From: Acanthornis magna
Lineage: Eukaryota; Chordata; Aves; Passeriformes; Acanthizidae
Direction: 5' to 3'
Length of the DNA stretch: 64,000 nucleotides
NCBI GenBank assembly: GCA_036785705.1
Contig: JAWUZG010000158.1
Span: 310,001-374,000, forward strand
The position numbers and the translations under genes are program-made. This document shows, in pieces, positions 11,879 through 22,428 of this stretch (positions within the stretch are counted from its first letter, which is position 1; each line of letters opens with the position of its first letter). The notes under the pieces are model-generated. The model had not been told where the DNA came from. It saw only the letters and a program-made list of their open reading frames with translations, and did no database searches.

Positions 11879-13540
11879 CACAGTGTAGGTGTAAGTGCAA
11901 TAAAGATGAAAAGAAGGGGAGAAAAAAAGGTCTGAGCAGTGTAAGAGATAAGGACATGGGAAAGTTTGTAGGTTTTGTTCTGAGGAAGTTCTTGTCAGTG
12001 CCTGTGTGTGCTGGATAAATATGGATTTGCCTTTCAATTCAGCATTTTGTGTGTAGGGTCTGAGGAGTCTGTGCTGATCACCTTCTTAAATGAGGCTTGG
12101 TCACCCTGGTAATGATGAGTGTCATGTGGAAACATGGAGTGATACTATTTGGGAAAGAAAAAGCTTCTTGGCCCCATGGCTGAAATATCTCATGTTCAAT
12201 ATTGGGTGTAAAATGTTCTTAATCTATTCCATAACTTTTTTGGTAACAGTTGTTTTTCATCCATGTGCCATATTCTCCCAAAATAATTTCTCAACTGGGA
12301 CAGATTGCTGTTAAATCCTTCCTGGAATACATTTCTCTTGCAGTTTTTCCAGGAGGAGATGTCACATTTGGAACAGACCGATGTACATTCAATCCATCTC
12401 ACACAGGACTCTGTCGCGTGTCTGCCTTGGATGGAGCAATTTATGAGCAGACGTTCTGGCTGGTGAATTAAATCACAAAATGGCCATCCAGTGGCACTTC
12501 TGGTGTGGCAGGAGAGCAGTTTTCATTCTTATTCTTGATGTTAAATTGTCTCCACAATTGCTGTCCCACAAAGGGCTGTGCCCTTGGCCCCGGGCTGGGG
12601 GTGTGGGGACTGTCCCTCCCCACATCAGACACGCTCAGCTCTGGTGCCCTGCTCTGCTTTCTCACAGGTCAGCTTTCCTCCTGTGTTAAAATGGAGATGA
12701 AATCATGGCTCGTGGATTTTGAGATTAAATCTAATGGTGTTCACTGTCTGCTAGAAATTAATTTACTGCTCATTTGAAATAATATCTCTTTATCATGTTA
12801 ATTAACTCTATTGAAGAAATAGTAAGGGAATGTGTTTTTTCCCTCCCTTTCTTGAGCAGTGAGGAGGACAGTTTTTTTGTTTCCCAAGCAAAACAGGTTT
12901 CTAATGAAATCACAGAATAATCACAGAATAACTCATTGAAACTTTGCTTTGAGAGAAATATCTGGCTTTTTTACTTGTTCCTTTTTTAAAATGGACAATA
13001 GAGACTTGCAATAATTCAAATATATTTTGAAAACATCTGGAATTCACAAGTGACTTTTTAAAATTTTGTGTTGATGGGAATGCAAAACACACATTATATC
13101 CAGAAACTCAGTGTAAAATGCTGCTGCATCTTTCTTTCCCCTCAGAAACAGAGGTTTATTCCCTTAATGATATGCCAAGCAGCCCGGTCTGATCCTGTGG
13201 GCTCCCCAAGGCTGCTCAGCTGAAGGGCTGGAAGCTGGATCAGCCCATTCTGCACATTTCTGAATTTCCCTCCCATCCTTCCATGGCTCCTGTACCTCTG
13301 GTGGATCATGGCCAGGAGCTGTGGGACTGTTCTCTATTTATGGCTGATTTAGCTCAATCTGCTCTTTTCCCAGCACACAGGGGAGGTACTCCAGGTTTGC
13401 CACTGGTGTGGAGATGGATTTTGCTCCTCTAACTTTGCCTGCTCGTTCTGTGCTTCTGGAGAGCTCCTGCAGCTCAGGGGGTCCGTCTGGGCTGGGCTCC
13501 TGTTTTTCCATCTAGTGCAGCTCCCCAAAGGCTGATGTTT
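11879..13540. other. Non-coding single-copy stretch
   Basis: No gene can be called. An open frame follows an acceptor-like site ('ATTTCTCTTGCAG', 12331-12343) and runs to a stop at 12469-12471 without matching anything I recognise. A perfect 11-bp tandem pair (ATCACAGAATA) sits at 12909-12930. Confidence 0.45.
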
Positions 13541-13592
13541 CAAACCAGGATATTCTGAGCTGGAAGGGACCCCAGGGGTCTGAGCAGCTCTG
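13541..13592 (-). mobile_element. Possible CR1-like tail remnant (antisense)
   Basis: 'GGATATTCTGAGCTGGAAGG' followed by 'GACCCCAGGGGTC' resembles the inverted tail also seen at 55.3 kb ('ATCCTGAGTTGGAAGAGACC'). It is only about 50 bp and lacks the terminal octamer, so assignment is tentative. Confidence 0.3.
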
Positions 13593-13759
13593 TGTCTCTG
13601 CAGGACTCACCTGAATACTCAGCTTCAAGTATTGGAAAACTGTTTAGGGAAAAGTTGATTCCATTTGATTTTTCAGAAGAAAACTGCTGCGGTTTTGCTT
13701 GTGCTGGTGGGATTGTTTATCTTCTTTCTGGGGGATGCTGCATTAGAGCTAATGGAGTT

Positions 13760-13829
13760 TTGGCAGTGTTGTGTTAATGTTTGGACTCGATCTTAAAGGC
13801 TTTTTCCCACCAAAATGATTCCATGATTT
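13760..13829 (+). mobile_element. CR1 LINE tail remnant
   Basis: 'TTGGCAGTGTTGTGTTAATG', then 'TTGGACTCGATCTTAAAGGC', then 'CCCACCAAAATGATTCCATG' is the extreme 3' end of an older CR1 subfamily. Only about 70 bp survive. Confidence 0.65.
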
Positions 13830-13950
13830 CCTTGCAGCACAAGACAATCTAATGAACCATGTGGGTCCTGGTGGGATGTAGGAGCAGAATCTCCTGAGCA
13901 GATGAGGGAGGGAAGCTCTGTGCAGTGCCAGCTCTGCCTCTCACTGGCAG

Positions 13951-13970
13951 CACAGCACAGCACAGCACAG
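13951..13970 (+). repeat. (CACAG)4 short tandem repeat
   Basis: Four perfect copies of CACAG in a row. Confidence 0.9.
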
Positions 13971-15040
13971 CTGGCCTGGCTGAGGAGGAGACCATTCCAT
14001 TCCCAGCTGCTTCCTTGCCTGCAGGGAATTCCCAAAGGCAACAGACAGGGAGAGCTGCCAGGGCCGCCCTTGGAAGGTCCGGGTGCAGCAAGGTGGCCCC
14101 TTCAGCCCAGGATCCCTCTCCTTCTGGGGCTGTCTGGGCTGCTGGGCTCTGCAGGCAGACCTGTGGTTAATTGGGAAGAGACTTGAATGTTAAGTGTTGT
14201 AATATTTATTTATTTACTTATTCCTCCTGAAAACTCCATAGGCAGCCAGCAGGTTATTCCAAATGCCTGATTATTGAATAAGACCCCATTGATCTGAGGC
14301 TCTGCTGCAGTGCATCCCTGAAAGATTCCCTTGGAGGAAGGCTCAGGGTTTCCTTTCTGTCCTGGGAATGTATTACAAACCTGGCTGACAAGGGGACCAG
14401 AACTTGGGTGTCTTTTTCTGTACAGATCTGAGGTACAATTTTTTTCACAAAAAACATTCTGCAGCAGCAGTGTTTAGTGATGACCCAATCCCACTGCATA
14501 ACTGGGGTATAAATCAGAATATTCCTTTACAGCAATAATTTGCACTAAGCCATCCAAGGCTATTTACTGCCCATCAGTGTTGAATAGAAAGCTCATTTTT
14601 ATAACAGATCAGTGATTAATACCTGATCAGAGGGCGAGTGCTGCTCTTGTCATCTGAATTGTCAAGACAAAATGAGGAGTCTTGATGGGGTCAATGGTTA
14701 CCATAAGCCTGTGCCTTTTGTGTAATGATCATTTTCTGTGAGGGTAATTAATGAAGTGTTTAAGTTATGGAGGACATTGATAGTATTGACACTGATGTAT
14801 GAGCTGGATTTTTAATGGAGTAGATGTGCTGACTGTGGGAATACTGTTGATAAATCAGACTTTAATTTTATGCATTCAGCTTGTGCTTAGAACTATACAG
14901 GTATTTTTAGAAACCTGGGGTGATTTACATATTCATTTAAAAATGTCTTTGTCAAACTACCACATGGTGTTTGTGTTCACACGTTGCACTTGCAGCTTCT
15001 CCTGCCACTGCAGGTGCACAGACACTGTCCTGCCCTCCAG

Positions 15041-15168
15041 TCACAGGCTCATGGAATTCGGCTTGGAAAAGACCTTTAGTGTCATCAGCTCCAACCATGT
15101 TCACCACTAAACCACAGCCCAGGTGAACACTTCCAGGGATGGTGACTCCACCAGTGCCCTGGGAAGGG
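15041..15168 (-). mobile_element. CR1 LINE 3' end (antisense)
   Basis: On this strand the segment reads as an inverted CR1 tail: 'TGGAATTCGGCTTGGAAAAG', 'ACCTTTAGTGTCATCAGC', 'TCCAACCATGTTCACC', 'ACTAAACCACAGCCCAGGTG', 'CCAGGGATGGTGACTCCACC'. The 'GGGATGGTGACTCCACCA' block is diagnostic of older CR1 subfamilies. It is truncated upstream and has no coding region. Confidence 0.78.
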
Positions 15169-18100
15169 AATATTTGAAACAGCGTGGGGAAGGGGAAGTG
15201 CAGAAAGGCAGCCAGACACTGGGGATGGGAGAAATACCTTGGCAAAGGCAATGAAATGCAACTTCTCTTGTCCTTGAACTCCTTGAACTCTGTCAGGTGA
15301 GCAGGAGGGGCAGCATCTTCTGGTTTTTAAAGCCCTACTCTGCTTAGAAAACTTGTTTTACATTTCTTTACTGTAGCAAAAAAACCCCAAACATGGAAGA
15401 AAGTAACAAAATCAAAATAGCTCTTCTCTGCCTCAAAAAAAATTTCCTTTTGCTATTTCAAATAAAAAATTGTTTAAACTTTGAGGGTAAATCCAAACGG
15501 GTGTTTTATTTGAAGTGTTCTATGTGTGATAAATAACTTCTGTGCTTCTTTATTGCTGGGTTTAGTTATGGTGTTGAGATAAACCAAACCAGAAAATTAG
15601 TCTGCTGCAGGCACTGAGAGAACATTACTCACAGTTGTAGCAAAACTCTCCTAAGTACTTCCCTGAAATAGCCACCAACCTTGAATTGTTTTGGATCTGA
15701 ACCCCTGGAAGCTGAGTGAGTTATGGAGACAGGAGACACAGATTACAGGTGAAAAATCACATGCAAAGATGCTGCTGCCTTGGAAATAATGACTGTGCCC
15801 AGTCTGTTTCAGTAGGAAATGAATCAGCCTGAAGGTGCTGTATTTTGTTTCCTAATTGCATCAAATGATGGAGGATTATAAGACAAAATGGGCAGTGAAA
15901 GACATTGAACCTTCTCCCCAACAGACAGGTTTGGTTCACTTGCTCTGCTATACAGTGACTTTATTCTAAGGCTTTTGTTGCACTGAATATGGGTGGGTGA
16001 TTAAATTAGGAGTTTGAGCAGTCATATTGGAACCATTTTGCTTGCAAATTCAGGTTAGAATTGTGCTGTCTGGTATGATTTGGTTTTTATTTGTGAGAAA
16101 TTGTTCTCTAGGTGTATATGGACATACCATATATGATAGTATAGAATGGCTTATTTTTAGGGGGGTAATAGCACATGGTTTTAAGGTGCAGCCAGCTATT
16201 AAAAGTTTTGTGTGAGGGATCAAATTTATGATTAAATTCACATGGCCCTCAGATTAAATGATACAGGAGCATGTAGCCCTCTGAGCAGGAACAGGAGAAT
16301 ATCCCTGTTCCAGGCTGGTGGAAATCAGGAGCTCCGAGGACCCTACTGTGAACAGAACAATTTTTGTAAAGATTTCCTAACAGCTTTGCTCCATTGAATG
16401 CATTTTTGAAAAGCAGAATAGAAAGAAATAGAATATGAAGTAGAAACAGAGAGAAGTTACCAAGAAGATTCACCTCAGCAGTGTAACTCTCAAGGTCTAA
16501 GCACACCCAGCCTAGAACTTCTAGAACTTCCATGAACTTCATTGTATAAACTCCAGCGTTAGTCAGTGCATCTAGATTTTTTTCCTTCAATCAAATGTGC
16601 CTCAAGGTTGCATCAGATGACACCAGCAGGCAAACCTGGGGCTTTCCACCTGAGATGGGAATTTATTTCTGTAGCTTTAGTTAAATCTGACCTTCAGGCT
16701 GAGTGTTCTCACAGCTTCTTGCTGTCTGTGGGTCAGGTGAGAATTTCACCTTTTCTTATCAACAGCTTTATCTGAAAGGGACAATCAGCATTTGCACCAG
16801 TCTGAGTTGGTTTTGGGCTGACTGATCCAGCCCAGCCTTGGGAAAATAGTTTTCTTCTGTCCAGTTCCTCCAGGGAAAGGGGTGCATCCCACTTCCCTTT
16901 CTAGACCTGCCCCTGACTACCTGCATGGCCAGAACTGGGGAAATCCCCACAGAAAAACGCAGTATTTCCCAACAGGATCTCTGCTTTAAGTCCATTGATG
17001 AAATGAGATGAAAACCCAAGAGGGGCTCATGTGCTCCGGTCTGTGCCAGTTCAGCTCCAACCCCAAATGGTTCTGCAGAGCTGTGCAGGGTGAAAAGCTT
17101 TCTTGGCTGTGCATGGGAGGCCTGGGGATGGGTCAGATGGATTCCAGGAGCTCACAGCATCCCCTGGACCATGAATGACAGCCACTTCTAATGAAAGAGA
17201 TCATGGAGCAGTGAAGTATTTGTGTAGCACTTGTGGAACACTGCTCTGGCTCCTTGTTTGGAAGGGGAAAATGCTCCTATTTTTGAAACTTGCATGATAT
17301 TAGGAATGCTTCTTCTTTGTGTTGAGTATCTTGACTGATGTCTGGTATCAAAAAAACCTTTCTGTTCATGCTTTGAAAATAAAAAGTCTCGTGGTAGACG
17401 TGCGTGGTTGCTGTAAAGTTTATTTTTAACTATGTTAGTGTAGCTCCTTTGGGGGGTTTTCTCCTGGGTTTTGCCAGTCAGACTAAGACTTGACTTTGTT
17501 TAAAACTGACCTTTTTCCATGGATGTGAGGGAAGATACTGCAACTTCACATTTTTAGCAGTTAAATTATTTTAAATTAACATTTCTGTCAGGGTGAAGAG
17601 GCAGATGGTGGTGCCATGTGCCCCCCCTTCACCCTCTAGGACTATAAATTGGGACAGACCCAGAGTATTTTGCATTCAAACAGAACTTTTTTGAATTTGA
17701 TGCTACCCAGAATATGTGCACTGTTGTGGAGAGAAGCTCCATTGATAAGTAAAACTACAGCAGAAAATGTTTTATGGTGGTTTTGGAGAGTGAGACTGAA
17801 GGGAACATCTGGCTTGGTGCAGCTTCTGAGACATCCAGATTAACTGTGTCAGTTGATTTGTCGTTATTTTCTGTCATCTAAGCAGGCATCCTTGAATTAT
17901 TTTATATTAAAATTTGCTTTTAATAGAAGTTTAAAAAGCCAACCCCAGACTTTTCCTGGGCACAGAGCAAGGCTAGGAAAGATCTACACAAACTGCAGGG
18001 TGGTGGGAAGCACTTTGAGTTAGAGTTAATGAATTTTTGGTCATCTGACTGGCTAATGATATCCAGCAATATCATTATTGACTGCTCTGAGTACTCATTT

Positions 18101-18850
18101 GAGGTGGAGGAGATTTTTCTGGTGCTGGTGGAGGTTTTTCAGCTGCACTCCCTCTTACCTTTAGCCCAATCACCAGCTCTGGGTGTGCTGCAATGCCCAA
18201 GAGCCCTTTCCAAATACAAATTCACTCACTGGGGATTCAAATATCTGAAGCTTTTAGCCCATGACCAAAACTTGTTCTAAGGGCACCAATGCAATGGCGT
18301 TTTCTATGGAACCACTCCTAAATGCCCTCAAACAAGGCAATTTTCCTGATGTATAACTTACACACTGCAAATGGAAAATTTGGCTCCTGTGTTTCAGTTC
18401 GTGACTCATCTTAGGGAATGTCAAGACCTGTGATAAATCCTGCTGCAATAAATTGTCCTCATCAGTTTTCTCTGAGTTGGGATCATTTTAGTCTTGGCTG
18501 GGAGGTAAATTTCTATGGCTGATGGGAGGAAAATTGGTACGATCTGATTCAGTAGCTGAGCATCTCTCTTTGCCCTCAGTCATGTAGGACATGGGTTGGA
18601 AGAATTCTGGCTGGATCACACTGGGTCAGCTCCCCGTGGAGCCCGAGAGGGGAAATCACTCCTTGACAAGAATTTAAGGGGGGATAACACTGAGTTTTGC
18701 TGCCCTGAGTATCAAATTTATGGTTAAGGTAGAATTACTGTAGGCAGTGAGTTTTGGTTTCTATATTTTCGACAAGTTTGTAAAATTGTGCCTTAATTCT
18801 TTCACTGAAGTGGATATTTATTAGGAATAGAGAAATACTTGTGTGTTTGA
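15169..18850. other. Non-coding single-copy stretch (3.7 kb)
   Basis: I see no gene, RNA gene or mobile element. Reading frames are at most about 113 codons and featureless. Confidence 0.5.
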
Positions 18851-18922
18851 TGTGCCCATGGCAAGGGGTCAGAACTGGATGATTGTTAAGGTCCTTTCCA
18901 ACCCAAACTATCCTGTGATTCC
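18851..18922 (+). mobile_element. CR1 LINE tail remnant
   Basis: 'GATGATTGTTAAGGTCC', 'TTTCCAACCCAAACTATCC' and 'TGTGATTCC' form the CR1 3' terminus; the preceding 'CCCATGGCAAGGGGTCAGAA' matches the block just upstream of the tail. Only about 70 bp remain. Confidence 0.72.
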
Positions 18923-19063
18923 AGGAAGGGATGAAGTTCTGGCAGTGCTGTCACATAAATTATTGCTTGAACAGCTGTGTACTCTTTTCCACCCCACAGA
19001 CCTAAGCAAGGTCTCAGTAAGCCATGGAAGTGTGGGGGAGGCTGTTTCTGAGGTTTAGAACCC

Positions 19064-19076
19064 TTTTTTTTTTTTT
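19064..19076 (+). repeat. Poly(T) run
   Basis: Thirteen consecutive T bases. Confidence 0.95.
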
Positions 19077-19276
19077 GTGGGGGAAGCAATTTGTATCAGA
19101 CTTCAGTTCAGCTTCCCCTCTCTCCTGTCTCCACCACAGAGTAAAGCTGGATGTGTGTGAGCGGGGCTGTCCTGGCCTTTGGCAAGAGCCTTCTGGCACT
19201 TACGGAGTGTGGCAAGGATTTATCCAAACACTCCACACAAAATCATCTGTGCTTCTCGGTGTTATTTATTGCCTTT

Positions 19277-19530
19277 GTCAGGAAAAATTAATCCACAAAC
19301 ACCAGAGGTTTATGTCCAAAAAGGAGACAGAGGAATCCTGTAACTTTATTCATGAATAAAGGGAGAGGTCATGGGCATTTCCCGTGGGGTCTCTCAAATT
19401 GTTAGAGGACACAGCCTCTTTTCATCCTAATTTCCCGGCTGCATTTCCATCTCTCTTTCCCCATTGGCTGAGGTACTTGAGAGGTAGAGACTCCCCAATT
19501 TGCCTATTACAGGCCCACTTCTAATGTACA
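19277..19530 (-). mobile_element. Putative endogenous retrovirus LTR (antisense)
   Basis: Read on the minus strand, a polypurine tract (A5 then G12) is followed by AA and TGTACATTAG, the arrangement expected at the start of a 3' LTR after a retroviral polypurine tract. Downstream on the same strand lies an AATAAA signal (19350 to 19345) and then U5-like sequence. The 3' boundary is not fixed; CA ends are possible at 19313 or 19277. No matching second LTR is visible, so no target-site test is possible. Non-coding and fragmentary. Confidence 0.5.
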
Positions 19531-19549
19531 TTCCCCCCCCCCCCTTTTT
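19531..19549 (-). other. Polypurine tract of the antisense retroelement
   Basis: On the minus strand this is AAAAA, then G12 (19544 to 19533), then AA before TG. A long A/G tract ending directly at a TG start is the usual priming site for plus-strand DNA synthesis in LTR retroelements. A simple poly(C) microsatellite on the plus strand is the alternative. Confidence 0.45.
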
Positions 19550-19856
19550 GTTTTCTTTGTGACTCTGTTCTTTTGCTCTAAGTCCAGGGATTTAGCACAG
19601 CCTTGGGTGAGTAACAGTCTGTGTCAATTAATGGAATTCGTATAGAGTTTATGGTCCCTCCCATTGCTTCTTTCACCTATCAGTATCTGGCCTTATCTAC
19701 CAGCAGGCCTCACAGTTTGTTAGTAGACTATCTCCCTCTAGTTCCTTTCACCTTCACATCCCTGTCTTCAGCAGCAGCACAGGCCTGGTCTGGCTCTGGC
19801 TCCAGAAGGAAATGTGCTCTGCTGTTACTGATTGGTAAGGCCTTGGAAAGGAACAG
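19550..19856 (-). mobile_element. Possible internal 3' end of the antisense retroelement
   Basis: This unique sequence lies on the internal side of the polypurine tract. It has no recognisable gag, pol or env reading frame on the minus strand. I assign it to the retroelement only by position. Confidence 0.3.
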
Positions 19857-19860
19857 GCCT
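19857..19860 (+). repeat. GCCT: left copy of a possible 4-bp target-site duplication
   Basis: GCCT lies immediately before TGTGACATGG and recurs immediately after the terminal CACA at 20520 (20521-20524). A 4-bp duplication is typical of gammaretrovirus-like (ERV1) integration. Four matching bases are weak evidence alone. Confidence 0.4.
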
Positions 19861-19949
19861 TGTGACATGGCTGCGGCCTGTCCTTAGGCTGAGCAAAGGG
19901 AACTGTGGAGAGTGATTCAGCTGGAACAGAGGGACATGAGAATGTGAGA

Positions 19950-20353
19950 GATAGCTGTGTGAGAACCTGAGATAGCTGTGTGAGAACCTGGGAGAGAGAT
20001 AGCTATGTGAGAACCTGGGAGATAGCTGTGTGCAAACCTGAGAGGTAGCTGTGTGAGAACCTGGGAGATAGCTGTGTGCAAACCTGGGAGAGAGATAGCT
20101 GTGTGAGAACCTGGGAGATAGCTGTGTGAGAACCTGGGAGATAGCTGTGTGAGAACCTGGGAGATAGCTGTGTGAGAACCTGGGAGATAGCTGTGGGCAA
20201 ACCTGGGAGAGAGATAGCTGTGTGAGAACCTGAGAGAGAGATATCTGTGAGTGAACCTGGGAGAGAGATAGCTGTGTGCAAACCTGAGAGACTGCTGTGT
20301 GAGAACCTGGGAGAGAGATAGCTGTGTGAGAACCTGAGAGACTGCTGCGTGAC
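19950..20353 (+). repeat. Minisatellite, 23/27-bp unit, about 16.5 copies
   Basis: The unit begins GATAGCTGTGTGAGAACC and ends TGGGA; some copies carry an extra GAGA, making 27 bp. Units 7-10 (20094-20185) are four identical 23-mers, while outer copies diverge: GCAAACC instead of GAGAACC in units 4, 6, 11 and 14, and GACTGC starts in units 15 and 17. All three minus-strand frames are open across the array because the unit has no stop on that strand and rotates frame, producing spurious SQVLTQLS-type peptides. Repeats abut with no spacers, so this is not a CRISPR. Confidence 0.97.
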
Positions 20354-20463
20354 ATTCGCCTGTCCACCTCGTGGTGTTTGGTGCTTGGTTGACTTGGCCT
20401 TGTTGTGCCTTAGAACTGTGTAAACTCATAATCGACTAATGGCTTAAAAATCAAGGTTTTTGT

Positions 20464-20469
20464 AATAAA
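20464..20469 (+). promoter_or_regulatory. Poly(A) signal of the putative LTR
   Basis: AATAAA in 'TTTTTGTAATAAACGGCTC', upstream of the element's 3' end, as expected at the R region of an LTR. Confidence 0.5.
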
Positions 20470-22160
20470 CGGCTCTCCTTTGTACCTGCCTGGGGTCTCT
20501 GCGTCGCTCATAGCACCACAGCCTGCGGATGAACGCACCACTCTGGAGCAGTGGTACCTAGCATGGTTCTTCAATATCCTGAGGTATTTCTCACTTCTGG
20601 CTCCTTCCTTTCCTGTGCTGATGGCAGCAGCTGTTGCTCGCCTGGACAGCGTTTTGAGCTCAGAGCAGGTGCCATGTGGTCCCTCCTGTTCAGTCCCAGC
20701 TCGGAGCGCTGGCTTGTGCCCTGGCATGGCCGGGGGGGTGCCCTTGCCCACCAGCCCCACCCTGCCGGGCACAGACGCTCTGTCTGCAGGGCTGCACCAG
20801 GGGGAGGCACCTGAGCACATTTCCCCAGATTAAACCACCAGGACAGGAGCTGAGCACCTGAGTTTGTCCCCACGGCTTCCAGAGCTGCTCCAAGCTGCTG
20901 CAGGGAGGACACAGGGCTGGGGAGGGAAGCGCTGCCTGGGCTCAGCACCTGTGCTCGCCGTGGCTTTGGCCAGCTTTGCATCGCTGATGAGCTTAGCACG
21001 GGCTGTGAGCATCCTGGGGCAGCATCTGTCACCCGTGGATCCTGCACCTGCCAGACCAAGGTGTTCTGGCAGCTTGGGCAGGACTCTGAGAGGAGAGTCA
21101 GGGGCTGATGTGCTTTTGGGGGAGACGTGATGACAGGAGCACAGAGAAGGGGATAAAGCTGCTTGATGGGGAAGCTTCTCCAATCCCTGCTCCTGGTGAG
21201 AACCAGGACTGGCTGCTCCCAGGAGCTGCTCATGTGCATCATTCAGATCAGCCTTGAGTGCCAGTGGGTTCCATAAATTCCTTAATTCCCTAACAGGGAA
21301 ACCCAAACCCCACCGCAGGACTGGCAGTGTGCTCTGTGTCAGCTGGAGGTCACTGAGTTGCTCCTCAGTGCTTTGGGCAGCAGTTACAAAGGGCAAGGGC
21401 TGGGGGTTCCCTCTGCTGCCAGAAGGTTTTGTCTGTTCAAGATCTCCTGTTAGGTAATTCTGTTGAAGCTTCCTGTGCTGTGTTTCAGTCTTGTTTCGGT
21501 GTTTTTTTTCTGAGGAATGGCCTGGTTTAGGATTTAGCAGCTGTGTCCCCCTTCGGTTCTGTGCATTCAGCCTCTCGGAATCTGCAGTGTGACAGATTGA
21601 CTCTCAGTCAGGAGCAGCTGATGAGGGGCTGGTGCTGGCCAGGGTTTCACTGCCTTTAATACCCCATTTGGGGTTTTAGAAGTGAATTCCCAAAAAATTA
21701 GTGTCATCTTTGGAGAGCTCCTGCTTTTTCTGCCCACAAACCTGGATGCAGAGGAGTAAGGGGATTTTTTCCCCAGTTTTTCCTTTCCTATCCTTAATCT
21801 ATGCAAAGTGATGAGTCTTGCAGTTCTTTTAAGCTGCAAACAAACACAGACTGAGATGGGGGGAAATGAGCCACTAGAAATGGTTAAATAAATTGAGGGT
21901 TGATCTGACACTGCAAAGAGGGGCTCAGGGTTTTCCAAGGGGAGCTGCAGCACACAGAAGATCCCTCCCTGATACTCTGGAAGTTGCAGGTCTGTTTTAA
22001 GGTTAGGCTGATGCAGAAGAACTTAAGCAACTCCTGGGGTGTTTAAGCCCTGGATCAGTGTTACTCCCTTCTTAGAGCCTGATTTCTGTAGAGTTTCTGT
22101 AGTGTGTTTTTAACCTGTTCAAGGGTAAAACATCAAGTTAGCAGCCCTGATTTGGAAGCG

Positions 22161-22203
22161 TATATATTTTTATGTATATATACACAGACACACACATATA
22201 TAT
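22161..22203 (+). repeat. TA/CA low-complexity repeat
   Basis: Alternating TATATA, TGTATATATACA and CACACACATATATAT runs. Confidence 0.85.
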
Positions 22204-22366
22204 GAACCCTACCTTTTACTCCAGTCCTGAACTAATTTGTCTAAAAGAGTCAGAGAATATTCTTAACCCAAGCCCTAATTTTGCTTGTGTTTTTACAGGC
22301 ATGCAGCCTTTCCAAAGTGCTTTCATTGCTTAATCTGATCTGCTTGTGTTGCATCTCTTCCATTAG

Positions 22367-22428
22367 TTACACTGATGGAAATGAAATTAGTTACACTGCC
22401 CAGGCAGGGAACGTTACATGGATTTCAG
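22367..22428 (+). other. Weak candidate exon (62 bp)
   Basis: An acceptor-like pyrimidine stretch (TTGCATCTCTTCCATTAG) precedes and TCAG|gtattc follows. One frame is open and reads YTDGNEISYTAQAGNVTWIS. I do not recognise the peptide, and the segment contains an internal TTACACTG repeat. Chance splice pairs of this quality are expected in 64 kb. Confidence 0.15.

Larger units (their letters stand above)
19861..20520 (+). mobile_element. Putative solo LTR containing a minisatellite
   Basis: The 660-bp element begins TGTGACATGG and ends TAGCACCACA (TG...CA with TGTG/CACA inverted ends) and is flanked by GCCT on both sides. An AATAAA poly(A) signal (20464-20469) lies about 50 bp from the 3' end, followed by pyrimidine-rich U5-like sequence ('TGCCTGGGGTCTCTGCGTCG'). 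Most of the first two thirds is a tandem array. No internal retroviral genes are adjacent on the plus strand, so a solo LTR is the simplest reading. Boundaries are inferred; the family cannot be named from this sequence alone. Confidence 0.5.

Noticed and set aside
12909..12930. Doubled ATCACAGAATA resembling an inverted CR1 terminal octamer
   Set aside because: The adjoining sequence shows none of the expected CR1 tail, so the 11-bp pair is more simply a small tandem repeat.
13611..13639. Minus-strand 29-bp segment with good acceptor (CCCTAAACAG) and donor (TTCAG|gtgagt)
   Set aside because: It shows how readily good-looking splice pairs arise by chance; open frame too short to weigh and it adjoins a repeat remnant.
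19950..20353. CRISPR-like direct repeats
   Set aside because: Units abut without unique spacers, and the context is vertebrate with an LTR-like host element.
19825..20429. Three overlapping minus-strand frames with SQVLTQLS-type repeats
   Set aside because: Explained by a tandem unit with no stop on that strand and lengths (23/27) that rotate the frame; not a repeat protein.
20571..21242. 223-codon minus-strand frame, the longest in the window
   Set aside because: GC-rich composition, no domain, several other frames open in parallel over the same bases, no splice or promoter context.
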